A stretch of 64,000 bases of DNA from DASPKX01 sp035627835 (GTDB taxonomy: Bacteria > Verrucomicrobiota > Verrucomicrobiia > Limisphaerales > SXQI01): NCBI GenBank assembly GCA_035627835.1, contig DASPKX010000025.1, forward strand, positions 1 to 64,000. The letters are read 5' to 3'. Positions within the stretch are counted from its first letter, which is position 1; each line of letters starts with the position of its first letter. The notes beneath the pieces were generated by a model, which saw only the letters and a program-made list of their open reading frames with translations, was not told the origin of the DNA and did not search any database. Of this stretch, positions 38,859-47,704 are shown piece after piece. Position numbers and translations under genes: made by a program.

Positions 38859-40211
38859 ATGACCTCTCTTCTTCAGAAAAAAGTCGGGCGCCGCCAATGG
38901 CTCCGCACCGTCGGCGCCGCAGCCATGCTCGGCAGCCTCGGCCGAATGAACGCCCTCTCACAAAATGCGCCGCCAAGCTATAAAGCTCTGGTCTGCGTGT
39001 TCCTGGCGGGGGGCAACGATGGCCATAACACCATCATTCCACTCACGCAAAGCTTGTTTAACAGCTACAAGGCCGGCCGCGGCTCTTTGGCTTTGCCCGA
39101 CAACAACGGACCGCTCTTGCAGGTGCAGTCAGACAATGGGGATCCTTATGGCTTGAACCCCGGCTTGGCGGCCATCCATCCCCTCTGGGCTAGCCAAAAA
39201 CTCGCGGTGCTGGCCAACACTGGGATGCTGATCGAGCCAGTCACTCGCGCTGGTTATCTAGGCAAATCCGTCGCAGTTCCGACAAATCTGTTTTCCCATT
39301 CGGATCAGATTCAGCAGATGCAAACTTCGTATGGCTCCACTTCCGGCGGCACTGGCTGGGGTGGGCGCACGGCGGACAAGGTGCAGGCGAGCAACAATGG
39401 CTCCACTTTCCCGAGCGCTGTTTCCATTGCGGGCCCCTCGCTGTTTTGTGTCGGCGACGTTGTTCAGTCTGCCAGCCTCATGCCTGGGTTCAATCTCGAC
39501 ATGGCGGGCATGAACCTCTGGCCGCAAGCCGCAACCGCCGCTCGGAAGAATGGCATCCAACAAATCCTGCAGATGAACAGCGGCATGACTCTGGTTCAGG
39601 CCGCCAATCAAGTTCGAAAGGATGCCCTGGACCTCAATTCCCTGTTAAGCGGCTCTTCCGCGACTCTGGGAACGACTTTTCCTGGGACGAGCATCGGCAT
39701 GCAGCTCCAGCAGGTTGCCAAGATCATCAAGCTCCGCAACACGACGGGCATGAGCCGGCAGGTGTTCTTCTGCTCCCTCGGCGGCTTCGACACACATGGC
39801 GCGCAAGGTTGGCAGCACTGGGATCTGCTCCGGCAGCTTTCTGAAGCGCTCATCGCCTTCTATAATTCAACTGTCGAGATGGGAGTGGCCGATTCAGTCA
39901 CCAGCTTCACGCTCTCTGACTTCGGGCGCTCCCTCCAGCCGAGCGGCAGCGGCACAGATCACGGGTGGGGCAACCACCACATTGTCCTCGGCGGCGCTGT
40001 GTCCGGCGGCAAGGTGTACGGGCAGTTCCCGGATCTCAGCCTCGGCGGCCCAAGCGATTCGGGCAGTCGTGGAACGCTGATTCCCACTACCGCCCTGGAT
40101 CAATACGGCGCCACCCTCGCCTCATGGTTTGGCGTCCCTTCCGATCAACTCGACGCCGTCTTCCCCAATCTAAAAAACTTCCAGACCAAGACACTAGGGT
40201 TCTTGGCTTAA
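38859..40211 (+). CDS. Tat-exported DUF1501 protein
   Basis: 450 residues. A twin-arginine-type leader (GRRQWLRTVGAAAMLGSLGR) is followed by the DUF1501 opening YKALVCVFLAGGNDGHNTII. Further family landmarks are FSHSDQIQQMQT, RQVFFCSLGGFDTHGAQ, TSFTLSDFGRSLQPSGSGTD and HGWGNHHIVLGGAV. DUF1501 belongs to the alkaline-phosphatase/sulfatase-like superfamily by fold, and the conserved Asp/His residues in these motifs suggest metal binding, but the substrate is unknown. Tat export implies folding and perhaps cofactor loading in the cytoplasm. It is the partner of the DUF1800 gene just upstream. Its stop lies 2 nt from the stop of the convergent addB-like gene. Confidence 0.9.
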   Translation: MTSLLQKKVGRRQWLRTVGAAAMLGSLGRMNALSQNAPPSYKALVCVFLAGGNDGHNTIIPLTQSLFNSYKAGRGSLALPDNNGPLLQVQSDNGDPYGLNPGLAAIHPLWASQKLAVLANTGMLIEPVTRAGYLGKSVAVPTNLFSHSDQIQQMQTSYGSTSGGTGWGGRTADKVQASNNGSTFPSAVSIAGPSLFCVGDVVQSASLMPGFNLDMAGMNLWPQAATAARKNGIQQILQMNSGMTLVQAANQVRKDALDLNSLLSGSSATLGTTFPGTSIGMQLQQVAKIIKLRNTTGMSRQVFFCSLGGFDTHGAQGWQHWDLLRQLSEALIAFYNSTVEMGVADSVTSFTLSDFGRSLQPSGSGTDHGWGNHHIVLGGAVSGGKVYGQFPDLSLGGPSDSGSRGTLIPTTALDQYGATLASWFGVPSDQLDAVFPNLKNFQTKTLGFLA

Positions 40212-40213
40212 GG

Positions 40214-43200
40214 TCAGGCGGGCTGCGGCGTTTCATGGGCGCCGCAGCCCTCGCTTTCTTCCACGTCGGGAAGCTTGTTCGTTAGGACGCGGAACGGCTG
40301 ACGCCAATCGTCAAAGCGGCAGATAGCATCGAAATGGCAATCCGCGCACGCCGTCTTTTGCCCTCGCTTGTAAGGCGCAATGGAGATGTCCCCGTCGAAG
40401 ATGCGGCCTGCGAATTTAGCAAGGATATCCCTGGCCCCGGTGAGTCGGTCTTGAAATTCTTTGGAGCCTAATCCATGACACTGCGTCGCGTGGGGAGTTC
40501 CGTCCTTTTTCAACGTGGCCTGAACGTGGACAGGGGCAGGATCATCATCCGGGCAGAGCAGCCTTCGCAGGCTCAAGTCAAACCCGCCCGAGTGCTTAAA
40601 GCCTTTCGCCCGCGCGTCAGACGCTGCCTTGAACGCGTCCCGCCGGTTCGGGGCGCTCTTCATTGACCCTCCCAGCGGGACGTAAAACAACGCCGCGGCC
40701 TTTGCGGGACCGCCTAAATGCCGCTCCGCGTTTGAAGCCTCCACGATCGCTCGCAAGTACGCCGGCAGTTGAAGTTGGATGCCTTCCGAACAGAGCAGCG
40801 CATCGAGGCGCTCACCACCAGACTTATAGTCAATGACGGCAACATACCGCTGACCATCACGCTGAACAGCATCCACGCGGTCGATCGTCCCTTGCAGCAC
40901 CAGGCGGCGAGCTTCATCAATGGGGATAACCCACTCGATCCTCAGTTCCGCGTGCCGCGGCGAGAAAGTGTACGGCCCCCGCATCCACTCAACAATCACC
41001 GCTATAAATTCTGCGAGCTTCTTGACCATTTGCTCCGCTTCGAATTGCGCCAGCTTGTTCTGCGTCAACAATCCCCCTCGGAACGCTCGAAGCTCTTCCT
41101 CGCCTATCGTTTGCATCAATGCCGCCGCCTGGGCGGGAGTCATGTCACGCCACTCCCGGCCCTCCGCCGTCGCGCGTTCATGAAACTTTGCCAGGAGGTT
41201 GTGCCGGAAACTCCCCTGCTCGCGCGCGTCGATCTTCCGCACGTCACGCTCGCGTGCGCGCAAGCCTTTGCTCACGTAAAACCTAAAAGGGCAGGAGCCA
41301 AACGACTCCATATCGCTCACGGAGACTCGAAGCTCCGAGCCATAGAGAGCGGCCGCCACGTCGCGCGCCAGCGAACCCGTTGATGCCAGAACCTTCCATT
41401 CTGCAAGCCGGTGCCGCACTGGTTCCAGCAACGAATGATCAGCCCCAGAGCCATATTTCGCCAACAACAAGCGGACAGCTTCCGAGGGGGACTCGCACTC
41501 TTCCACACTCGCGGGATCCTGTGCGATGGTGACGGCGGCTCCGCTTAGCTCCTTGAGCCGAGCAATAAACCGCGAGGGCTTCAGCGGAGTCCCCTTGCTA
41601 TCACGATCCGCGAAGGTCACGACCAGCCTCTCGCTCGCGCGTGTGCACGCGATGTAACCGTAAAATTGTTCCCGGCTCACCTGCGATTGCCGGGTCGCGC
41701 CGAGCTGCAGGCCGGACTTTTCCAACACTTCCAGCTCCCATTCACTAATCAGCCCACCCGCTTCCGGCGCGCTCGGGAACACCCCTTCATTCATCCCCAC
41801 CACGATAGCCATCTTCAGGTCGGGATTCCGGGAGCGGTCAATCGCGCCCACTAGAACTTGGTCGAGGCTTGGCGGGATTAAACCGACCGTTTGTGAGGCC
41901 AATCCGCTCTCTATGATTGGAAGCCACCCTTGGAGCGAAAACCGCTCATCCGCAAAGGCAAGTCGAAGATCATCAAGCCACTGCTGCATTTGCCGCCACA
42001 ATGTCGTGTGCGCCGGCTCGTTTCGCTTCTCTGACCACTCAGCAAGCTGCGCTTCCACGTCAGTGTCGTTCCAGAAGGCCTGGAGAGCTTCCGCGAGCTG
42101 GCCCCCGTCGCGCTCGCCTGCTAACGCGCGCTTCAACTTCAGAAATGGCGCGACAAGTCTTTTGCGCGTTTCTTCGTGCGCCTCCAATCGCCCTTTGAAC
42201 GGCTTGAGCCAGCCTTGCTCATCGAGGCCTTCCGCTAACGCCAGGTTTTCAAGCGGGTCCACATTGCCGCTATCGGGATGCACGAGCCCTGATTTCAAGG
42301 CGCTGAACCAATCCTCGTGCTGCCACCCCCACGCAATTGTGCGCAGCGCGCTCCGTGTCAACTCGGCAAAAGGATGATGGCTCACCGCCTCGCGGCGGTC
42401 GATGAAGCATGGAATTTCGCATTCGCGAAACACGCGCGCGATCATCTCGTGATAAGGCTCAAGGCCGCGCGTCAGCGCCGCGATATCCCGGAAGCGCATT
42501 CCACCACTCCGAACAGCCTTCAGAATAGTCCGCGCGGCGGCACGCGCTTCATCCTCACGCGTGGAGCAACGAAGGATCTCGAGGCTCCCACCGCCACCGC
42601 CCCCGCTGACTGCGACCGGCCCGGGGCCTTCCCACCCCGCCTCAATGGCGGCCAATGCTGGGCTCGCAGCAAAACGTCCCACATTCGATTTTGGCAGCAA
42701 CCGCTCAGTGATGAATTCCGAGACGCCTGCCTCACGGAAACGCTGCTGAAGGGTGCCGATCGCGCGATGTCCTTGCACCCATGGCGACAACCATGACCCA
42801 GCGCTCTCCGCGCGAACATTGAACGCGAGGGTGATTTGATCGCAATGCCTGCCCAAGGCCGCCAGAAACTCCGCCTCGCACCCTGTAAGCTCCGCGAACC
42901 CATCAACCCACACCCCTTCGACGTCCAGGCTCCCTGGCGCTTGCGACAACTTGCCTGCGGCTAATCCAAGGAGATCATCGGGATCATGCAGATCGCCGGC
43001 AGCCAGCCATTGGTTATACGCCCGCAAGAGGAACGCGAGATCCAGAAGCTTCGCGCGAAGCCTGGACCCGACTCCCTCCCCAACTCCCTCCAGACGCTCA
43101 GGAGTGATGCCCGCTTGCTTCAACTCGCCAACCATTTGGGCAAGCTCACTCGCAAAACCTTGCGAACGTGCGCTCGCGCGAAAGACCCGGAGTTGCGCGC

Positions 43201-43507
43201 TGTGCCTGTTAATCAACGCCCGCAACACCATGACACGCCCCTGGCTGCTCAGAAAACGGGGGCGAATTTGCAGTCGCTCCAGCGCCCAATGAGCCAGTCG
43301 CTCAAAACTCAAAACCTGCAAGCGAGTAAATCCCGGAATCCCTTCACCCGTGAGCAGTTGCCGCTCAATTTGGAAGGTCGCCTGTTTTGGGGCCAGTCCA
43401 ATGAGTGGGCGCCCCTCGGCTGATTCAGAGAGTTTTTGCCTGATTTCACTCAAGCACCTCCAGGTCTTGCCAACACCTGAAGGGCCAAGCAGGAAACGCA
43501 CACGCAT
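40214..43507 (-). CDS. addB: AddB-type ATP-dependent nuclease subunit (double-strand break repair)
   Basis: 1,097 residues. N-terminal P-loop GPSGVGKTW (8-16) and the AddB-like start (PKQATFQIERQLL, LSFERLAHWAL). Helicase-like region in the middle (AIVVGMNEGVFPSAPEAGG). C-terminal PD-(D/E)XK nuclease with VIDYKSGGERLD (~888) and QLQLPAYL. A first Cys at ~738 (SFGSCPFRFYV) and a CxxCx5C trio near 1052-1062 (CADCHFDAIC) match the 4Fe-4S staple of AddB nucleases. With AddA it would resect DNA ends and recognise Chi-like sites for RecA loading. No addA is in this window, so the partner must lie elsewhere. The gene is divergent from mogA. Confidence 0.85.
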   Translation of the reverse strand: MRVRFLLGPSGVGKTWRCLSEIRQKLSESAEGRPLIGLAPKQATFQIERQLLTGEGIPGFTRLQVLSFERLAHWALERLQIRPRFLSSQGRVMVLRALINRHSAQLRVFRASARSQGFASELAQMVGELKQAGITPERLEGVGEGVGSRLRAKLLDLAFLLRAYNQWLAAGDLHDPDDLLGLAAGKLSQAPGSLDVEGVWVDGFAELTGCEAEFLAALGRHCDQITLAFNVRAESAGSWLSPWVQGHRAIGTLQQRFREAGVSEFITERLLPKSNVGRFAASPALAAIEAGWEGPGPVAVSGGGGGGSLEILRCSTREDEARAAARTILKAVRSGGMRFRDIAALTRGLEPYHEMIARVFRECEIPCFIDRREAVSHHPFAELTRSALRTIAWGWQHEDWFSALKSGLVHPDSGNVDPLENLALAEGLDEQGWLKPFKGRLEAHEETRKRLVAPFLKLKRALAGERDGGQLAEALQAFWNDTDVEAQLAEWSEKRNEPAHTTLWRQMQQWLDDLRLAFADERFSLQGWLPIIESGLASQTVGLIPPSLDQVLVGAIDRSRNPDLKMAIVVGMNEGVFPSAPEAGGLISEWELEVLEKSGLQLGATRQSQVSREQFYGYIACTRASERLVVTFADRDSKGTPLKPSRFIARLKELSGAAVTIAQDPASVEECESPSEAVRLLLAKYGSGADHSLLEPVRHRLAEWKVLASTGSLARDVAAALYGSELRVSVSDMESFGSCPFRFYVSKGLRARERDVRKIDAREQGSFRHNLLAKFHERATAEGREWRDMTPAQAAALMQTIGEEELRAFRGGLLTQNKLAQFEAEQMVKKLAEFIAVIVEWMRGPYTFSPRHAELRIEWVIPIDEARRLVLQGTIDRVDAVQRDGQRYVAVIDYKSGGERLDALLCSEGIQLQLPAYLRAIVEASNAERHLGGPAKAAALFYVPLGGSMKSAPNRRDAFKAASDARAKGFKHSGGFDLSLRRLLCPDDDPAPVHVQATLKKDGTPHATQCHGLGSKEFQDRLTGARDILAKFAGRIFDGDISIAPYKRGQKTACADCHFDAICRFDDWRQPFRVLTNKLPDVEESEGCGAHETPQPA
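40221..40261 (+). terminator. Terminator of the DUF1800-DUF1501 operon, inside the addB 3' end
   Basis: GGGCTGCGGCG pairs perfectly with CGCCGCAGCCC (11 bp, 9-nt loop, 40221-40251), followed by TCGCTTTCTT. It begins 9 nt after the DUF1501 stop. On the other strand the same bases encode the last ~12 codons of the addB-like gene, so one segment serves both roles. No T-run follows on the minus strand. Confidence 0.65.
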
Positions 43508-43603
43508 CCTACATTGATGTCGCAGCGCTCCCGCGCCGACAAGCGAATGTTCAGATCCCGCATTTCATTGCGGCGGGCGCCCACTCTTCCTTACCCTAAC
43601 GCT

Positions 43604-44089
43604 ATGTCCGCGCTGCGCGTTGCCATCATTACGATTTCCGACCGGGCCTCAAAAGGCTTGTACGACGACCTCGGTGGCCCTGCTCTTTCCAAGGCAGCCC
43701 AGGAGTATGGCTGGCAAGTCGTTGGCTCAACCTTGGTGCCGGACGAGAAGCGCGACATCCAACGCGCCATCAAAGAGCAAATCCAGTCAGGCGCCCAACT
43801 CGTGCTCACAACGGGCGGCACCGGCGTGGCTTTGCGCGACGTGACCCCTGAAGCCGTTCGTGAAATCGCCATCCGCGAGCTGCCGGGTTTTGGCGAGGTC
43901 ATGCGCATTGAATCCATGAAGATCACCAGGAACGCCATCCTTTCTCGTGGCCTTGCCGTGGTCGTGGAGCGCGCCTTGGTTGTCTGCCTGCCCGGAAAAC
44001 CGAGTGGCGCTGTCGAATGCCTGAGCTTCGTGGTTGGCGCGATTCCGCATTGCGTTGAAGTTCTGCAGGAAATCCCCACAAGCTGCTAG
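43604..44089 (+). CDS. mogA: Molybdopterin adenylyltransferase (MogA/MoaB family)
   Basis: Adenylylates molybdopterin with ATP before molybdenum insertion. The 162-residue product starts at MSALRVAIITISDRASKG; an upstream in-frame start at 43514 would add 30 residues that do not match the family. Hallmarks: the TISDRASKG start, LTTGGTGVALRDVTPEAVRE (GGTG nucleotide-binding loop and the Asp of the active site) and LPGKPSGAVECL. The last motif favours MogA over the MoaB subtype, but the two are hard to separate. No other molybdenum cofactor genes are nearby. It lies alone, upstream of the nitrogen operon and divergent from addB. Confidence 0.85.
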   Translation: MSALRVAIITISDRASKGLYDDLGGPALSKAAQEYGWQVVGSTLVPDEKRDIQRAIKEQIQSGAQLVLTTGGTGVALRDVTPEAVREIAIRELPGFGEVMRIESMKITRNAILSRGLAVVVERALVVCLPGKPSGAVECLSFVVGAIPHCVEVLQEIPTSC

Positions 44090-44197
44090 CTCGCGCCTCC
44101 ATCACCTGGAGTTTCCGTCCTTTCTCACCCCCCCCGTGTTGACTCCACGGTGGCTTCTTTCGTCCACCCTCTGATTAAAAAAGACCAGCCGGTCAAA

Positions 44198-44239
44198 TGA
44201 GGAAAATTTCTGCTCCGCAGAAATTCTTCGGTTTCCTCA
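44198..44239. promoter_or_regulatory. Nested inverted repeat upstream of the sigma-54 promoter
   Basis: An inner palindrome ATTTCTGC-TCC-GCAGAAAT (44206-44224) is enclosed by outer arms TGAGGAAA (44198-44205) and TTTCCTCA (44232-44239). It lies ~35-75 nt upstream of the -24 element, the place expected for an activator (enhancer) site of a sigma-54 promoter. It does not match the enterobacterial NtrC site. It could instead be a terminator-like hairpin for mogA, but no T-run follows. Confidence 0.45.
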
Positions 44240-44273
44240 GGAAAACCCAATGTTTACAGGCCTCCCCTCGTGG

Positions 44274-44289
44274 TGGCATTCCGGTTGCT
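44274..44289 (+). promoter_or_regulatory. Sigma-54 (-24/-12) promoter of the glnB-amtB-glnA operon
   Basis: TGGCATTCCGGTTGCT matches the RpoN consensus TGGCACG-N4-TTGCW at TGGCA and TTGCT, with the exact GG-to-GC spacing. It lies ~90 nt upstream of the glnB start and so predicts a leader of roughly 80 nt. Sigma-54 control of PII, ammonium transport and glutamine synthetase genes is well established in other bacteria, which supports the call. Confidence 0.75.
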
Positions 44290-44379
44290 TAGGGCCTTAT
44301 GCGCGGATGCCGCCATCGCTGAGAGCTGTGAACTAAACCCCTCCAGCAGCAGCGCCAGAAGCAACACGACAACGCACCT

Positions 44380-44718
44380 ATGAAAAAAATCGAAGCAATC
44401 ATCAAGCCCTTCAAGCTCGAAGAGGTGAAGGACGCCCTTGGTGAGGTCGGAATCGAAGGCATGACGGTCACCGAAGTCAAAGGTTTCGGCCGCCAAAAAG
44501 GCCACACCGAAATCTACCGCGGCAGCGAATACACCGTGGACTTCCTGCCCAAGATCAAACTCGAACTCGTCGTCTCCGACAAACTCGCTGAGCAAGCTGT
44601 GGACACCATCGTGAAGACCGCCAAAACCGGCAAAATCGGTGATGGGAAGGTTTTCGTAACCAACATCGAAGAAGCTGTCCGCATCCGCACCGAAGAGAAA
44701 GGCGAGCAAGCTGTTTAA
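44380..44718 (+). CDS. glnB: Nitrogen regulatory protein P-II
   Basis: 112 residues, standard PII length. Begins MKKIEAIIKPFKLEEVKDAL. The T-loop carries Tyr51 (RGSEYTVDFLPK), the uridylylation site of proteobacterial PII, plus Tyr46. The B-loop is TGKIGDGKVFV and the C-loop follows at VRIRTEEKGE. PII trimers sense 2-oxoglutarate, ATP/ADP and, by T-loop modification, glutamine. They control AmtB and nitrogen enzymes. First gene of an operon with amtB (34-nt gap) and glnA. Linkage to amtB points to a GlnK-type role, and glnK would be an equally good name. Preceded by a sigma-54 promoter, so expression should rise on nitrogen limitation. Confidence 0.95.
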   Translation: MKKIEAIIKPFKLEEVKDALGEVGIEGMTVTEVKGFGRQKGHTEIYRGSEYTVDFLPKIKLELVVSDKLAEQAVDTIVKTAKTGKIGDGKVFVTNIEEAVRIRTEEKGEQAV

Positions 44719-44752
44719 CCTCCCCATCAACCGCATTCAGAAAATTACACCC

Positions 44753-46198
44753 ATGAAAAAGCTTTTTATCATACTCCTGACGCTCTTCGCAGCGCACTCC
44801 ACCTTGAAAGCCGAGGCTGACGCAACCAACGCCGTCGCGGTGGCCACAACGGCTGCCGCTGTTGAGCCGGACATCGCTCAACGTCTCGCGGACATTGAGG
44901 CATACATCAACAACACCGCCCGCCCGAGCGCCGAGGCAAAGCTCACCTCAAAAATCGCAGGTCCGGGCCCCGGCCATAACGCCTGGCAAATGACCTCCAC
45001 AGCTCTGGTGCTGTTCATGACTCTGCCCGGCCTGGCGCTGTTTTACGGCGGCCTGGTTCGCCGAAAAAACGTCCTCTCCGTGCTCGCTCAATGCATGGGC
45101 ATCGCCGGCCTCGTCACCATTCTCTGGTGGCTCTGCGGCTACAGCCTCTCCTTCGGCGCGGGTAACTCCATCATCGGTGACTTCAGCTACGCGCTTTTTA
45201 AAGGAGTTGAACCTGGCAATGTTGGCGCTGGCTACCACTGGATTAGTGACAGCATGTGGGCGATGTTCCAGCTCACTTTCGCGATCATTACTCCCGCCCT
45301 GATCGTCGGCGCCATTGCCGAGCGCATGAAGTTCTCCGCAGTCATCCTCTTCGTCGCGCTTTGGATGTTCGCCGTCTATTTCCCGCTCGCCCACATGGTC
45401 TGGTCCACCACTGGCATGATGGCCGGCGCCCTCAATCCTAACGCCGCAATCAAAGCCCTCGACTTCGCGGGCGGAACCGTCGTCCACATGAGTTCTGGCT
45501 GGAGCGCGCTCGTTCTTTGCTTGATCCTCGGCAAGCGCCTCGGCTTCGGCAAAGAGCCAATGCAACCCCACAGCATGGTGTTGTGCATGGTCGGCACTGG
45601 CATGCTCTGGGTTGGCTGGTACGGCTTCAATGCGGGCTCCGCTCTCGGCGCTGACGGCATCGCCTCCAACGCTTTCACCACCACCACCCTCGCTGCTGCC
45701 ACTGCCGGTTTCGTCTGGGGTTGCATCGAATGGATCACCCGTGGCAAGCCAAGCGTTCTTGGATTCTGCTCAGGCATTGTCGCTGGCCTCGTGGTTGTCA
45801 CCCCCGCCTGCGGTTTCATCACCCCGAACGGCGCTATGATCATCGGCCTCCTCGCTGGCATCGTTCCTTACTTCGCTGTTGCCAAGCTCAAGGCCATGCT
45901 CGGCTACGATGACGCGCTCGACACCTTCGGCATCCACGGGGTTGGCGGCACCATGGGCGCTCTCCTCACCGGTTTCCTCGCGGACGAAAAAGCGAACTCC
46001 ATTGTCGGAGGTCTCAAGTCCGGCCTGGTTATGGCTCAAATCAAAGCCATCGTCGTCACTGTGTTGATCTCCGTCGTCGCGACCGCGGTGATCGCCTACA
46101 TCGTGAAGATGGTGATCGGGCTCCGTCCGGATGAGGAAGTCGAAACCGCTGGCCTCGACCTTGCTGAGCACGGCGAGGAAGGTTACCACGGCGCGTAA
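44753..46198 (+). CDS. amtB: Ammonium transporter (Amt family)
   Basis: 481-residue inner-membrane channel for NH4+/NH3. A cleavable signal peptide (MKKLFIILLTLFAAHSTLKA) and a ~70-residue Ala/Thr-rich periplasmic segment come before the first core helix, then ~11 transmembrane helices. The entry motif is GLALFYGGLVRRKNVLSVL. The pore His pair is in VVHMSSGWSALVLCL and HGVGGTMGALLTGF. The cytoplasmic C-tail (RPDEEVETAGLDLAEHGEEG) is the site where PII docks in AmtB-GlnK complexes and matches the conserved 'R...E..GLD..EHGE.GY' pattern. Located between its PII regulator and glutamine synthetase, which assimilates the imported ammonium. The final helix-tail region is intact, so gating by PII is expected. 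Confidence 0.95.
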   Translation: MKKLFIILLTLFAAHSTLKAEADATNAVAVATTAAAVEPDIAQRLADIEAYINNTARPSAEAKLTSKIAGPGPGHNAWQMTSTALVLFMTLPGLALFYGGLVRRKNVLSVLAQCMGIAGLVTILWWLCGYSLSFGAGNSIIGDFSYALFKGVEPGNVGAGYHWISDSMWAMFQLTFAIITPALIVGAIAERMKFSAVILFVALWMFAVYFPLAHMVWSTTGMMAGALNPNAAIKALDFAGGTVVHMSSGWSALVLCLILGKRLGFGKEPMQPHSMVLCMVGTGMLWVGWYGFNAGSALGADGIASNAFTTTTLAAATAGFVWGCIEWITRGKPSVLGFCSGIVAGLVVVTPACGFITPNGAMIIGLLAGIVPYFAVAKLKAMLGYDDALDTFGIHGVGGTMGALLTGFLADEKANSIVGGLKSGLVMAQIKAIVVTVLISVVATAVIAYIVKMVIGLRPDEEVETAGLDLAEHGEEGYHGA

Positions 46199-46242
46199 TC
46201 CACCCACAAAAACCGTTAAACGACACACGCACAAAATCAGAC

Positions 46243-47679
46243 ATGAGAGACAATAAAGACAAAAACGGCTCCAGCCCCAAAGGGGTCATCGACCTCGCCC
46301 GTAAGACCGGCGCGAAGATGGTCGACATCAAATTCGTCGACACTTTCGGCACATGGCAGCACTTCAGTGTGCCCATTGCTGAACTCACTGAGGAAGTGTT
46401 CGATGACGGCTTCGGCTTTGACGGCTCATCCATCCGCGGGTGGAAGAGCATCGAAGCTTCGGACATGCTCGCCATGCCCGATCCAAAGACCGCCTTCATT
46501 GATCCTTTCTGCAGTGTTCCCACACTCAGCCTCACCTGCACAATTGCGGAAACGGGAACGAAGGAAGCCTACAATCGCGACCCGCGCGGCATCGCGCAAC
46601 GCGGCGAGAAATACCTGCAATCCACCGGCATCGCTGACACAGCTGTGTTCGGCCCTGAAGCTGAGTTCTTCATCTTCGACAACGTCCAATTCGACTACAA
46701 AGCCAACAGCAGCTTCCACATCGTAGATTCCGAGGAAGCCGCCTGGAACACCGGTCGCGATGAAGGTCCAAACCTCGGTTACAAGACACGCCACAAGGAA
46801 GGCTATTTCCCTGTGGCTCCAGCTGATACGCTCCAGGATTTGCGCACTGAAATGGTGCTCTTGATGGAGCAACTGGGCATTCGGGTAGAGCGCCAGCACC
46901 GCGAAGTCGCGACTGCCGGCCAGGCGGAAATCGACTTCCGCTTCGACACGCTGCTCAAAACGGCCGACACGATGATGCTTTACAAGTACATCATCAAAAA
47001 CGTCGCGCGTCGCCACGGCAAAACCGTCACGTTCATGCCCAAGCCGCTCTTCGGTGATAACGGCTCCGGCATGCACACACACCAATCCCTCTGGAAAGGC
47101 GGCAAACCGCTCTTTGCTGGCAAGGAATACGCGGGCCTCTCACAAATGGCCCTCTTCTACATCGGCGGCATCTTGAAGCATGCGAAGGCGCTCTGCGCGA
47201 TCTGTAATCCTACCACCAACTCCTACAAGCGATTGGTCCCGGGTTACGAAGCGCCAGTGAACCTCGCCTACAGCGCCCGCAATCGCAGCGCCGCAATCCG
47301 CATCCCGATGTTCAGCGACAGCCCGAAGGCAAAGCGCATCGAATATCGCCCACCCGATCCTGCCGCCAACCCATACCTCGCCTACACGGCGCTGCTCATG
47401 GCCGGCTTGGACGGTGTGATTAACAAGATCCACCCAGGCGAGCCCATGGATAAAAACATCTACGAACTCCCGCCCGAGGAGCTGAAGAAGGTTCCGAACG
47501 TCCCAGGCAGCCTTGGGGAGGCCCTCGATGCGCTCGAAAAAGATCACGACTTCCTGCTCAAGGGCGACGTGTTCAGCGCTGACTTCATCGAGATGTGGAT
47601 CACGAACAAGCGCAAGGAGCATGACGCTCTGCGCCTCCGCCCGCATCCGTATGAATTCTTCCTCTACTACGATGTCTAA
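46243..47679 (+). CDS. glnA: Glutamine synthetase, type I
   Basis: 478 residues. Converts glutamate, ammonia and ATP to glutamine in the cytoplasm, as a dodecamer in this family. Motifs: the beta-grasp start FVDTFGTWQHFSVP, FDGSSIRGWKSIEASDM (the signature ending FDGSS), GPEAEFFIFD (metal-binding Glu), the ATP-binding region FMPKPLFGDNGSGMHTHQSL, and NRSAAIRIP with the glutamate-binding Arg. KNIYELPPEELKKV contains the Tyr that is adenylylated by GlnE in GSI-beta enzymes, so covalent regulation is possible; no glnE is in this window. Third gene of the nitrogen operon, 44 nt after amtB, closed by a strong terminator. Confidence 0.96.
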   Translation: MRDNKDKNGSSPKGVIDLARKTGAKMVDIKFVDTFGTWQHFSVPIAELTEEVFDDGFGFDGSSIRGWKSIEASDMLAMPDPKTAFIDPFCSVPTLSLTCTIAETGTKEAYNRDPRGIAQRGEKYLQSTGIADTAVFGPEAEFFIFDNVQFDYKANSSFHIVDSEEAAWNTGRDEGPNLGYKTRHKEGYFPVAPADTLQDLRTEMVLLMEQLGIRVERQHREVATAGQAEIDFRFDTLLKTADTMMLYKYIIKNVARRHGKTVTFMPKPLFGDNGSGMHTHQSLWKGGKPLFAGKEYAGLSQMALFYIGGILKHAKALCAICNPTTNSYKRLVPGYEAPVNLAYSARNRSAAIRIPMFSDSPKAKRIEYRPPDPAANPYLAYTALLMAGLDGVINKIHPGEPMDKNIYELPPEELKKVPNVPGSLGEALDALEKDHDFLLKGDVFSADFIEMWITNKRKEHDALRLRPHPYEFFLYYDV

Positions 47680-47704
47680 TCGGTAGAGCAACAATTCCCT
47701 TCGC

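Noticed and set aside
44950..45571. Minus-strand frame of 207 codons inside amtB
   Set aside because: Complement of transmembrane-helix codons; no start context, domain or neighbour supports it.
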